Both the position numbers and the translations under genes were made by a program. A stretch of 64,000 nucleotides of DNA. Origin: Leifsonia sp. ZF2019 (GTDB lineage Bacteria > Actinomycetota > Actinomycetes > Actinomycetales > Microbacteriaceae). This document shows positions 43,334 to 51,355 of the stretch, in pieces; the first letter of the stretch is position 1; each line of letters opens with the position of its first letter. The notes under the pieces were generated by a model. It worked only from the letters and a program-made list of their open reading frames with translations. It was not told the DNA's origin and ran no database searches. The stretch covers positions 1,922,001 through 1,986,000 of the forward strand of contig NZ_CP065037.1 in assembly GCF_019924635.1 (NCBI RefSeq). The letters are read 5' to 3'.

Positions 43334-43855
43334 TCAGGGCGACGGTGTCGGTGTCGGCGCTGTCGGCAGCGGCGTCGGGGAGAACGAGTTCTCCCAGATC
43401 GCCCGCGAGCCGGCTTCGCCGATGAGAACGACGTCGACGACGGTGCCCGCGGCCAGCACCGCCGCGACGACCGCCAGCGCGACCACGACGACGATGCGCA
43501 CCGTGCGCGACGGCCGCCGCTCACGGCCGGGCCGATCGACGAAGAAGAACCACGCCCACTGCAGCGCGCTGAACACGAACAGGGCGATCACCCACGGGTA
43601 CAGCGTCTGACCGAGCGCGGCGTGCTCCCGGATCAGCGGGGTGGACGGCACCCGCGCCTCCAGCCACTCGCCCGCGTCCGTCACGATCGGCACGAGCACG
43701 ACGTTGGCCAGTGCGAGCAGGGGCGTCACGATCCCGAGCCGGCGGCGTGCGGCGGGCCAGAGCGGCACCACCAGCGCGCACAGGGCCGTCAGCGGCACGA
43801 GCACGACCACGACGTGCACCAGCAGCACGTGGAGCGGGAGACCGTTGACCTCCAT
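43334..43855 (-). CDS. DUF2231-like membrane protein, partner of the Rieske protein
   Basis: 173 residues with four hydrophobic helices (about 8-30, 36-58, 85-105, 120-140). It opens LPLHVLLVHVVVVLVPLTAL, where His residues in helix 1 could bind haem or a metal as in DUF2231 proteins, and ends in a Pro/Thr-rich tail. It is 22 bp downstream of the Rieske gene on the same strand, so the two probably form a small membrane electron-transfer unit, expressed from the ECF-type promoter upstream. Confidence 0.75.
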   Translation of the reverse strand: MEVNGLPLHVLLVHVVVVLVPLTALCALVVPLWPAARRRLGIVTPLLALANVVLVPIVTDAGEWLEARVPSTPLIREHAALGQTLYPWVIALFVFSALQWAWFFFVDRPGRERRPSRTVRIVVVVALAVVAAVLAAGTVVDVVLIGEAGSRAIWENSFSPTPLPTAPTPTPSP

Positions 43856-43877
43856 GAACGGCTCGCCTCCCGGCCCG

Positions 43878-44327
43878 CTAGTTCGTCACCGTGACCGTGT
43901 CGCCGCTCACGGTCGCCGTGAGCTTGGGGAGGGGGTCGCGCGCCGGCCCGTTGATCACGTCGCCCGTCGCGGCGTCGAACGTCGAACCGTGGCACGGGCA
44001 GTCGAACTCCTTGCCCTGCGGCGCGACGGTGCAGCCCTGGTGCGTGCAGACCGCGCTGAAGGCGACGACGGTGCCGGCGGTGGGTTGCGCGACCACGACG
44101 GGTGCCGAGCCGATCGACGCGGAGACCGCTCCGCCGACCGGGATGGACGAGAGCGCGACCGTGGTGGAGCCTCCCGACCCGCCCGAGCCGCCCGTTCCGC
44201 CCGTGCCTCCCGACCCGCCCGCCCCGGCGGAGGTGCAGGCGGCGAGCAGCAGGGTCCCGGCCCCGGCGGCGGTTGCCCCGCCGAGCTGGACGAGGGTGCG
44301 ACGGGTGAGCGGGGTGGAGTCGGTCAT
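43878..44327 (-). CDS. Rieske [2Fe-2S] lipoprotein
   Basis: 149 residues. Arg9-Arg10 and the following hydrophobic stretch make a Tat signal and LLAAC gives a lipobox Cys at 31, so it is exported folded and anchored. A Gly/Ser/Thr repeat linker (about 33-53) leads to a Rieske domain: Cys94/His96 and Cys110/His113 are the cluster ligands, Cys99 and Cys112 the structural disulfide (CTHQGC, CPCHGS). It is too small for the bc1 subunit. GAGAGGA precedes the ATG. A TGAACC-N16-CGTGCA promoter lies 42 bp upstream. Confidence 0.92.
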   Translation of the reverse strand: MTDSTPLTRRTLVQLGGATAAGAGTLLLAACTSAGAGGSGGTGGTGGSGGSGGSTTVALSSIPVGGAVSASIGSAPVVVAQPTAGTVVAFSAVCTHQGCTVAPQGKEFDCPCHGSTFDAATGDVINGPARDPLPKLTATVSGDTVTVTN

Positions 44328-44368
44328 GACAGGATCCTCTCGGTCGGCGTAGCGTCTTCCTCACCGTA

Positions 44369-44396
44369 TGCACGGAGGAGCGCCTCGTTCGGTTCA
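44369..44396 (-). promoter_or_regulatory. ECF-sigma promoter of the Rieske operon
   Basis: On the minus strand TGAACC (44391-44396) and CGTGCA (44369-44374) are separated by exactly 16 bp. The same arrangement occurs in front of the adjacent sigma-factor gene on the other strand. Confidence 0.7.
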
Positions 44397-44414
44397 TCCT
44401 GCGCCGGATTCCGA

Positions 44415-44442
44415 TGAACTTTCCGAGTGTCCGCATCGTGTA
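44415..44442 (+). promoter_or_regulatory. ECF-sigma autoregulatory promoter
   Basis: TGAACT (44415-44420) and CGTGTA (44437-44442) with a 16-bp spacer, 27 bp before the sigma-factor ATG. Confidence 0.7.
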
Positions 44443-44468
44443 TCACGTGACCAGGAGCGGAGGTGGGC

Positions 44469-44981
44469 ATGCCCAACGACGACGCGCGTCTGCTGCGGGA
44501 ACTGCACGAACAGCACTCGCAGGCCGTGTGGCGCTACGTCGTGCACCTCACCGGCGATCGCGCCCTCGCCGACGACGTCGTGCAGGAGACCCTGCTGCGC
44601 GCGTGGAGACGGCCGGCAGTGCTCGACCAATCGCAGCACTCGGCCCGCGCCTGGCTGTTCACGGTGGCGCGCAATCTGGTGATCGACACGAAGCGCAGCG
44701 CGCACGACCAGCACGAGATCGGCACGGACGTCCTGCCCGAGAGGGCGACGGCCTCCGATGAGGCCGATGCGGTGCTGGACGCGTGGCTCGTGTCCGACGC
44801 CCTGGCGGAGCTCTCCGCCGAGCACCGGTCGGTGATCGTCCACGCCTACTACGGCGGCAGATCGATCGCCGAGATCGCGCGCGAGCTGGAGGTGCCGGAG
44901 GGAACCGTCAAATCGCGCCTCCACTACGGTCTGCGAGCGCTCCGGCTCGCGTTGCAGGAGAGAGGGGTGACGGAGCGATGA
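44469..44981 (+). CDS. ECF RNA polymerase sigma factor
   Basis: 170 residues with sigma-2 (about 12-80; DRALADDVVQETLLRAW) and sigma-4 (about 112-165; RSIAEIARELEVPEGTVKSRL) regions and no sigma-3, the ECF layout. SigL/SigK-type relatives in actinobacteria pair with RskA-like anti-sigma factors, as here. ATG at 44469 is chosen because GGAGG lies 5 nt upstream; an in-frame GTG two codons earlier is weaker. The stop overlaps the anti-sigma ATG by 3 nt. Its own promoter carries the motif it probably recognises. Confidence 0.92.
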   Translation: MPNDDARLLRELHEQHSQAVWRYVVHLTGDRALADDVVQETLLRAWRRPAVLDQSQHSARAWLFTVARNLVIDTKRSAHDQHEIGTDVLPERATASDEADAVLDAWLVSDALAELSAEHRSVIVHAYYGGRSIAEIARELEVPEGTVKSRLHYGLRALRLALQERGVTER

Positions 44982-45676
44982 CGACGCACGACGAGTTCGC
45001 GACGTGGGACGCGTCCTACGTCCTGGGCGCGCTGTCGCCGGCGGACCGGAGGGCCTTCGAGGAGCACCTGCGGGCGTGCGACAGCTGTTCTGCCGCCGTG
45101 GCCGAGCTCGCCGGTGTTCCCGGACTCCTCGGACTGCTGCCGCGTGAGCAGGGGATGGCGGCGCTGTCCGCCGACGCGCCTGAGCCGGGCGGAGTCGGTG
45201 CAGAGGTGCTGCCGCTCCTGGTGAAGCGAGCCCGGCGCCAGCGGCTGCGCACGCGCTGGCTCACCGCCGGGGTGGCGGCCGCGGCCGCGGTCCTGCTGGT
45301 GGGGGTGCTCTCCGTCGTGCTGCCGTCCGTGATCGGCACCTCCGCTCCCGAGGCGAAGCCGATCGCGATGGAGCAGGTCGAGCCGAGCGCGCTGAGCGCC
45401 GACCTGCGCCTGACCTCCGAGCCGTGGGGGACCCGTATCGACTCGCGCTGCAGCTATGCGGACGTGGGTGGCGGCCACGGCACGCGCTCCTGGACGTACG
45501 CGATGGTCGTGACCGATCGGGAGGGACGGCAGACGCAGGTGTCCACCTGGACGGCCCAGGAGGGGACGACCGTCGTCCCGACCGCGACGACGAGTGTCGC
45601 CCTGGCCGACATCGCGGCCATCGACATCCGCGCCGCCGGCGACGGAACGGTGCTCCTGCGCAGCACCTTCGGCTGA
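44978..45676 (+). CDS. RskA-type zinc anti-sigma factor
   Basis: 232 residues. The N-terminal ZAS domain has His4, His30, Cys34 and Cys37, the H-x25-H-x3-C-x2-C zinc motif. One transmembrane helix spans about 95-118, after an Arg-rich juxtamembrane stretch. The extracytoplasmic C-terminal domain of about 110 residues is RskA-like. It holds the sigma factor inactive at the membrane until an envelope or redox signal. Coupled to the sigma gene by an ATGA overlap. Confidence 0.92.
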   Translation: MTTHDEFATWDASYVLGALSPADRRAFEEHLRACDSCSAAVAELAGVPGLLGLLPREQGMAALSADAPEPGGVGAEVLPLLVKRARRQRLRTRWLTAGVAAAAAVLLVGVLSVVLPSVIGTSAPEAKPIAMEQVEPSALSADLRLTSEPWGTRIDSRCSYADVGGGHGTRSWTYAMVVTDREGRQTQVSTWTAQEGTTVVPTATTSVALADIAAIDIRAAGDGTVLLRSTFG

Positions 45677-45688
45677 TCGGCCGCGCGT

Positions 45689-46564
45689 TCAGCCCCGGCC
45701 GTCGGGGACGCGCAGCATCGCCTCCTGCGCGACGCTCGCCACCAGGCGCCCGTCGCGGCTGAAGATGCGGCCGAGGGCGAGACCGCGGCCGCCGCTCGCG
45801 CTGGGGGACTCCTGCACGTAGAGCAGCCACTCGTCGACCCGTGCAGGGCGGTGCCACCACATCGCGTGGTCGAGGCTGGCGGCCTTGAGCCCGGGGGTCG
45901 CCCAGGCGACGCCGTGGCGGCGCATGATCGACTCCATGATCGTGTAGTCGCTCGCGTAGGCGAGCGCCGCCCGGTGCAACGACGGGTCGTCGGGGAGGTC
46001 GCCGATCGTGCGGAACCAGACCGCTTGGTGTGCGACGTGCTCGCCCTCGACGCTCAGATAGACCGGCGACGTCACGTGGCGCATGTCGAACGGGCGCTGG
46101 CTCGCCCAGTACTGCGCGACGGGATGCTGGACGTCCTCCAGGCTGTCCGCCGACGACGGGAGCGACTCGGGCTCCGGCAGCCCCTGGGGCATCGGCACCT
46201 GGTGCTCGAGCCCCTCGTCCTCGTCCTGGAACGACGCGATCATCGAGAGGATCGGGAGGCCGTTCTGATACGCCTGCGTGCGGCGCGTGGAGAACGAGCG
46301 GCCGTCGTGGATGCGGTCGACGGAGAAGGTGATGGGCAGGTTCACGTCTCCCGGCCGGAGGAAGTAGCCGTGCATCGAGTGGATGCTGCGGTCGTCGGCG
46401 ACGGTGCGGGTGGCCGCGACGATCGACTGGGCGAGCACCTGGCCGCCGAAGACGCGGCCCAGCGGCATCCACTGCGACGGGCCCGTGAAGATGTCCTCGC
46501 TGGTGCGGGCGCCGGTGTCGGTGAGATCGAGTGCCGTCAGAAGGGATGCCAGGGGCTCGCTCAC
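45689..46564 (-). CDS. tesB: acyl-CoA thioesterase II
   Basis: 291-residue double-hotdog thioesterase. First hotdog: FGGQVLAQSIVAATRTV and SMHGYFLRPGDVNLPI; SFSTRRTQAYQNG follows. Second hotdog: LDHAMWWHRPARVDEWLLY, then GRGLALGRIFSRDGRLVASVAQE with the Asp/Thr/Gln catalytic set of TesB. GTG start at 46564 with GGAG 8 nt upstream. It diverges from the hypothetical gene at 46604. Hydrolyses medium to long acyl-CoAs, as inferred from family. Confidence 0.93.
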   Translation of the reverse strand: MSEPLASLLTALDLTDTGARTSEDIFTGPSQWMPLGRVFGGQVLAQSIVAATRTVADDRSIHSMHGYFLRPGDVNLPITFSVDRIHDGRSFSTRRTQAYQNGLPILSMIASFQDEDEGLEHQVPMPQGLPEPESLPSSADSLEDVQHPVAQYWASQRPFDMRHVTSPVYLSVEGEHVAHQAVWFRTIGDLPDDPSLHRAALAYASDYTIMESIMRRHGVAWATPGLKAASLDHAMWWHRPARVDEWLLYVQESPSASGGRGLALGRIFSRDGRLVASVAQEAMLRVPDGRG

Positions 46565-46603
46565 AGTGTCTCCGTCCGATGTCTCTAGTAGTTTAGAGGT
46601 CCG

Positions 46604-47290
46604 ATGAACCAGTCGTTTTCCCTCGTTGACAGCCTCGCCGTCGCCGACCTCCAGACCTATCTGTCGAGGGCGGCCCGTGTGGAGGAGGGCTCCGTGCGCC
46701 TGATCGCAGGATCGGGCGTGCTGGCGGTCTACACCGCCATCCTGTATCCGCGGGGGCTGCTCGATCAGACGCCGACCGTGCTGGGACTCCGGACGTTCGC
46801 GACCGGGGACGACGTGGAGTTCGACGCCGTCGTCCCGATCCGCTCGCTGCTCGACCGGCTCGCGCGGGCGCGGGAGGCCGCCGGATCCGACGGCGAAGCG
46901 GTGGGGCCGATCGAGTTGCGGCTCCCGCTCGAGGTCTCGACCGTCACCTGGGCGGGAATCTCGCCGCCGCGCGGCGGCTGGCGGCCCGTCGGGGAGGCGA
47001 GCTACGAGCTCCTGGAGGCGACCGCGAAGGCGGGGATCGCCGAGGTGGCGGACGCTGTGCCGACCGGAACCGGGGAGCAGTTGGTGCAGCGGGTGCGCGC
47101 CGAGGTGTGGGGGCGCCCCATCGACGGCCTCGAGTACGTGCCGGCCGGGGCGGCGTTCGCGGCGGAGAGCCTGGGCTTCCTCGACGCTGCGGAGCCGGTG
47201 TCGGTGCTCGAGACCGGCACCTGGACGCGCCTGACGACCGAGCGCGGCCACACGCTGATCCGCCGGCAGGCCTGGTCGCTGCGGATGTGA
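46604..47290 (+). CDS. hypothetical protein
   Basis: 228 residues, not recognised. Mixed alpha/beta soluble protein without signal peptide. Features: LADLQTYLSRA-like helix at the start, a strand run (VRLIAGSGVLAVYTAILYPRG) near residue 35, a basic/acidic helix near 90, and a C-terminal ELVQRVRAEVWGRP-like helix followed by strands ending in WSLRM. It probably uses a promoter in the 40-bp AT-rich gap shared with tesB. It converges on the FAD dehydrogenase gene. Confidence 0.7.
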   Translation: MNQSFSLVDSLAVADLQTYLSRAARVEEGSVRLIAGSGVLAVYTAILYPRGLLDQTPTVLGLRTFATGDDVEFDAVVPIRSLLDRLARAREAAGSDGEAVGPIELRLPLEVSTVTWAGISPPRGGWRPVGEASYELLEATAKAGIAEVADAVPTGTGEQLVQRVRAEVWGRPIDGLEYVPAGAAFAAESLGFLDAAEPVSVLETGTWTRLTTERGHTLIRRQAWSLRM

Positions 47291-47315
47291 CCGGCGCGGC
47301 CCGCGGTCCGGTCGC

Positions 47316-48965
47316 TCAGACCGCCCGTGCCGCCGCCCGCCCGGCCGTCCGCCCCGAGAAGAGGCAGCCGCCGAGGAAGGTCCCCTCCAGCGCGCGGTAG
47401 CCGTGCACCCCGCCACCGCCGAAACCGCTGGCCTCGCCCGCCGCGTACAGGCCGGGCACCGGCTCTCCGTCGGCCCCCAGCACTCGTGCGTCGAGGTCCG
47501 TCTCGATCCCGCCCAGGCTCTTCCGGGTCAGAATGTGCAGCTTCACCGCGATCAGGGGGCCGGCCTTCGGATCCTGCAGCCGGTGCGGGCTCGCCACGCG
47601 GATGAGCTTGTCGCCGCGGTAGGCACGGGCGGATCGGATCGCCGCGAGCTGCAGATCCTTGCCGAAGTCGTTGTCCAGTTCACGGTCGCGCTCCTGCACG
47701 TGCCGCGTCACCAGCCCGGTGTCGAGCGGCACGTCGCTCAGCCGTCGCATCCCCACGAGCAGCTCGTCGAGGGTGTCGGCGACGACGAAGTCGGCACCCT
47801 TCTCTTTGAAGGCCTCGATCGGACCGGGTGCCCCTGGCCCGACACGCGAAGCGAGCAGGCGGAGGTCCTTGCCGGTCAGATCGGGGTTCTGCTCGCTGCC
47901 CGAGAGCGCGAACTCCTTCTCGATGATCTTCTGGGTGAGGACGAACCAGCTGTAGTCCGAGCCGATCCTGCGCAGGTGCTCCAGCGTCCCGAGCGTGTCG
48001 AAGCCGGGGAACAGGGGAGCGGGCAGCCGGTCGCCGCGCGCGTCGAGCCAGAGGGACGACGGACCGGGGAGGATGCGGATGCCGTGTCGCTGCCACACCG
48101 GGTCCCAGTTCTGGATGCCCTCGGTGTAGTGCCACATCCGGTCGCCGTTGATGAGGTGTGCACCGGCCGCCTCCGCGATGCCGAGCATGCGGCCGTCGAC
48201 GTGCGCCGGCACGCCCGACAGCATCACCTCCGGGGGAGGGCCCAGGCGCTCCGGCCAGGCGGCCCGCACCAGGTCGTGATTGCCGCCGATGCCGCCACTG
48301 GCGACGATGACGGCGGGCGCGCGGAGTTCGAACTCCCCCGCCACGTCGCGGTTGCTCGCGGCACCCCGCGCGGCCGTGTCGGGCTCAAGGACCGCGCCGC
48401 GCACGCCGGTCACCCGCCCATCCTCGACGATGAGCTCATCGACGCGGTGCCGGTGCAGGAGCCGCGCTCGACCCGAGGCGACGCCCGCCTGCACGCGCTT
48501 CACGAACGGGTCGACGACGCCCGGCCCGGTTCCCCAGGTGATGTGGAACCGGGGGACGGAGTTGCCGTGTCCGCCGGCTGCGCCGCTGCCGCGCTCCGCC
48601 CACCCGACGATCGGGAAGAAGCGGACGCCCTTCTCGTGCAGCCAGGCGCGTTTCTCACCCGCGGCGAACTGCAGGTACGCCTCGGCCCAGCGCTTCGGCC
48701 AGTGGTCCTCGTCGCGGTCGAATCCGGCCGAGCCGAACCAGTCCTGCCGCGCGAGGGCCAGCGAGTCGTGCACGCCCATCCGCCGCTGCTCGGGCGAGTC
48801 GATCAGGAAGAGGCCGCCGAACGACCACCACGCCTGTCCGCCGAGGGAGGCCGGTGGCTCCTGGTCGACGATCGTCACCCGCTTCCCGGCGTCGAGCAGC
48901 TCACCGGCGGCGACGAGACCGGCCAGACCGGCTCCCACGACGAGGGCATCGGGTTCGTTCGTCAA
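47316..48965 (-). CDS. FAD-binding dehydrogenase (KstD-like)
   Basis: 549-residue flavoprotein of the fumarate reductase/3-ketosteroid dehydrogenase group. N-terminal dinucleotide fold VVGAGLAGLVAAGELLDAGKRV binds FAD; SLGGQAWWSFGG lies next. ASGGIGGNHDL and the C-terminal GEASGFGGGGVHGYRALEGTFLGG close the FAD site. The substrate (steroid or other) is unknown. Start is TTG at 48965 with AAGGAG 7 nt upstream. It is downstream of the haemoglobin gene on the same strand. Confidence 0.9.
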   Translation of the reverse strand: MTNEPDALVVGAGLAGLVAAGELLDAGKRVTIVDQEPPASLGGQAWWSFGGLFLIDSPEQRRMGVHDSLALARQDWFGSAGFDRDEDHWPKRWAEAYLQFAAGEKRAWLHEKGVRFFPIVGWAERGSGAAGGHGNSVPRFHITWGTGPGVVDPFVKRVQAGVASGRARLLHRHRVDELIVEDGRVTGVRGAVLEPDTAARGAASNRDVAGEFELRAPAVIVASGGIGGNHDLVRAAWPERLGPPPEVMLSGVPAHVDGRMLGIAEAAGAHLINGDRMWHYTEGIQNWDPVWQRHGIRILPGPSSLWLDARGDRLPAPLFPGFDTLGTLEHLRRIGSDYSWFVLTQKIIEKEFALSGSEQNPDLTGKDLRLLASRVGPGAPGPIEAFKEKGADFVVADTLDELLVGMRRLSDVPLDTGLVTRHVQERDRELDNDFGKDLQLAAIRSARAYRGDKLIRVASPHRLQDPKAGPLIAVKLHILTRKSLGGIETDLDARVLGADGEPVPGLYAAGEASGFGGGGVHGYRALEGTFLGGCLFSGRTAGRAAARAV

Positions 48966-48998
48966 GGCGTGTCTCCTTCGGCACGTCGGGATCGAGGG

Positions 48999-49406
48999 CT
49001 ACTCCTCGAATGTGTTGACCATAGCGAACGCGGCCCGCTCCAGGTAGCTCCAGAGCGTCTCCTCCTGCAGCGGCGGGAGGTCCAGCTCGTCGACGGCCGT
49101 GCGCATGTGGGTGAGCCAGCGGTCGCGCGCGTCGGGGTTGACCCGGAACGGCAGGTGCCGCATACGCAGCCGCGGGTGGCCGCGCTCTTGGCTGTAGGTG
49201 CCGGGGCCGCCCCAGTACTGCTCGAGGAACAGGGTGAGCCGTTCCGCGGCCGGACCGAGGTCTTCCTCGGGGTACATCGGCTTCAGCACCGGGTCGTCGG
49301 CGACGCCGCGGTAGAAGGCGTCCACGAGGCGGCGGAAGGTCTCATGGCCGCCCACCTGCTCGTAGAAGGACGGACCGGAGGGCGGTCCGACGGGGATGCT
49401 CGTCAT
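48999..49406 (-). CDS. glbO: truncated haemoglobin, group II (trHbO-like)
   Basis: 135-residue 2-on-2 globin. Motifs: FYEQVGGHETFRRLVDAFYRGVADDP, LGPAAERLTLFLEQYWGGPGTY and RHLPFRV, where the proximal His is expected, then WLTHMRTAVDELDL. Group II/TrHbO proteins bind O2 tightly and may assist respiration or peroxide handling. ATG adjoins the mscS-like stop with 1 bp between; a GGAG site lies within that gene's last codons. Likely cotranscribed. Confidence 0.9.
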   Translation of the reverse strand: MTSIPVGPPSGPSFYEQVGGHETFRRLVDAFYRGVADDPVLKPMYPEEDLGPAAERLTLFLEQYWGGPGTYSQERGHPRLRMRHLPFRVNPDARDRWLTHMRTAVDELDLPPLQEETLWSYLERAAFAMVNTFEE

Positions 49407-49407
49407 G

Positions 49408-50634
49408 TCACTCCGCGGGAGGCTCGGTGGGAGGCTGGGGGGAGGTGCTCGGTGCGGGCTTCTCGGGGGGTGTCGCTTTCGGGGCAGGCCCGGTCTTCGG
49501 CTTCGAGACGGGCTTCTCGGCCGGCGCGGCCTTCTCGGCGTGCGGCTGCGTCGGCGTGCGCGGTATCGTCGCCGCAGACGCGCCCGGCGTGATGCGGATC
49601 GCGTTCGGGTTCGCCGCTGCGCGCTTCGCGGCGGCCCGCGCTTTGCGGCCGGTGAGCGGCTTCTCCGGGAGGGTCTGCACGGGCCGGGTGCGCGGGGGCT
49701 TCGCTCCGCTCACACTGCCGGCGCTGTCGAACCCGCTCAGCACGACGGCCGAGAGCGACGGCAGCGTCACGCCCATCTCGTCGAGCGCGTGCTTGAGCTG
49801 CGCACGCAACTCGCGCGAGACGTCGTCCTTGGCGGTCGTGCGCGTCTTCAGCACGATGCGGATGACGATGGCGTCGGCCGAGATCGACTCCAGACCCCAC
49901 AGCTCGGGTTTTTCGAGGATGCGCGAACGCCACTTGGGGTTCGTCGCGAGCGCCGTCGCGGTGGCGAGCATCTTCTCCTGCACGGCCTCGATGTCGGTGT
50001 CGTACGGCACGGCGAGGTCGATGATGACCCGCGACCAGCCCTGCGACATGTTGCCGACGCGCACGATCTCGCCGTTGCGGACGAACCAGAGCGTGCCGTT
50101 CACGTCCCGCACCTGCGTGATCCGGATGCCGACCGCCTCCACGACTCCCGTCGCCGAGCCCAGGTCGACGACGTCGCCGACGCCGAGCTGGTCCTCCATG
50201 ACCATGAAGAGGCCGTTCAGCACGTCTTTGACGATGTTCTGCGCGCCGAAACCGAGGCCGGCGCCGATCGCGGCGGTGAGGAGGGCGAACGAGCCCAGCA
50301 CCTCGGACGCGAACACGTTGAGTACCAGGATGATCGCGATCACGCCGACGGTGACGTTGACGATGTTGCTGAGCACGGAGCCGAGGGTGCGGGTGCGCTG
50401 CACGACACGGACCGCCGCCAAGGGGGACGCGACGAGCGCCTGCGTGTCGGTGACGTTCTGGCCCTTCTTCACCCCGCTGACGATCTGCTTGACGACGCGG
50501 CGGATGAGCACTCGCAGCAACCAGCTCAGGACGAAGGCGCCCGCGATGATCAGGGCGGCCGTGAGCACTTTCCACCCGGCCGCGACGGCCCAGCCGCCCA
50601 GGTCGACCCAGAAGTCGGTCTTCATGATTCCCAT
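49408..50634 (-). CDS. MscS-family mechanosensitive channel
   Basis: 408 residues. Two or three N-terminal helices (about 10-35, 75-130), the pore helix region GSFALLTAAIGAGLGFGAQNIVKDVLNG, which is the MscS Gly/Ala-packed helix 3, then the beta domain GDVVDLG-VEAVGIRITQVRD and the alpha/beta cytoplasmic cage. The final 120 residues are an Ala/Pro/Lys-rich low-complexity tail. It opens under osmotic down-shock. ATG at 50634 or 50625. Confidence 0.9.
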   Translation of the reverse strand: MGIMKTDFWVDLGGWAVAAGWKVLTAALIIAGAFVLSWLLRVLIRRVVKQIVSGVKKGQNVTDTQALVASPLAAVRVVQRTRTLGSVLSNIVNVTVGVIAIILVLNVFASEVLGSFALLTAAIGAGLGFGAQNIVKDVLNGLFMVMEDQLGVGDVVDLGSATGVVEAVGIRITQVRDVNGTLWFVRNGEIVRVGNMSQGWSRVIIDLAVPYDTDIEAVQEKMLATATALATNPKWRSRILEKPELWGLESISADAIVIRIVLKTRTTAKDDVSRELRAQLKHALDEMGVTLPSLSAVVLSGFDSAGSVSGAKPPRTRPVQTLPEKPLTGRKARAAAKRAAANPNAIRITPGASAATIPRTPTQPHAEKAAPAEKPVSKPKTGPAPKATPPEKPAPSTSPQPPTEPPAE

Positions 50635-50677
50635 ACGTGTCAGAGCCTACCGAGCCTCGCCTTGGCGCGGCCTGGGT

Positions 50678-51355
50678 TCAGCGCTCGACGAGGCCGTTGT
50701 CGTAGGCGAAGATCACCGCGTGCACCCGGTCGCGCAGGTGCAGTTTGGCGAGCACGCGCCCCACATGGGTCTTAACGGTCGACTCGGTGAGGAAGAACTT
50801 CGCGCCGATCTCGCCGTTGGTGAGGCCGTCCGCCATCGCGAGCAGGATCTCCCGCTCGCGCGGGGTCAGGGCCGCCGTCACGTCGACTCCCGCCGCCGTG
50901 TCCGTCGCCGACGCCGGGAGGCGGTCGGCGAACAGCTCGAGCATCGACCGCGTCACCCGGCCGGTGACGGCGGCATCTCCGGCCGCGACCGCGCGGATCG
51001 CCGCGATCAGCTCGGCGGGGCGGGCATCCTTCAGCAGGAACCCGCTCGCGCCCGCTCGGAGCCCGCCGAACGCGTACTCGTCGAGGTCGAACGTGGTGAG
51101 GATGATGATGCGCGCGTCGGGGTTGGCGGCGACGATGCGCCTGGTCGCCTCGATCCCGTCCATCGCCGGCATGCGCACGTCCATCAGGATCACGTCGGGG
51201 CGCGTCTCGACCGCGAGCCGCACGGCCTCGGCGCCGTCGGCGGCCTCTCCGACGACCCGGAAGTCGTCCTCCGCGTCGAGCACCATGCGGAAGCCCAGGC
51301 GCACGAGCGACTGGTCGTCGACGAGCAGGATGCGGAGGGGGAGCGGGTCGGTCAC
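50678..51355 (-). CDS. NarL/LuxR-type response regulator
   Basis: 225 residues. Receiver domain 1-125: acidic pair in LVDDQSLVRLGF, phospho-acceptor Asp in VILMDVRMPAMDG near residue 58, Lys in FLLKDARP. LuxR HTH near 160-220: LTPREREILLAMADGLTNGEI and ESTVKTHVGRVLAKLHL. GTG start overlaps the kinase stop (GTGA). Last gene of the ABC-permease-kinase-regulator operon; probably activates that operon. Confidence 0.94.
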   Translation of the reverse strand: MTDPLPLRILLVDDQSLVRLGFRMVLDAEDDFRVVGEAADGAEAVRLAVETRPDVILMDVRMPAMDGIEATRRIVAANPDARIIILTTFDLDEYAFGGLRAGASGFLLKDARPAELIAAIRAVAAGDAAVTGRVTRSMLELFADRLPASATDTAAGVDVTAALTPREREILLAMADGLTNGEIGAKFFLTESTVKTHVGRVLAKLHLRDRVHAVIFAYDNGLVER

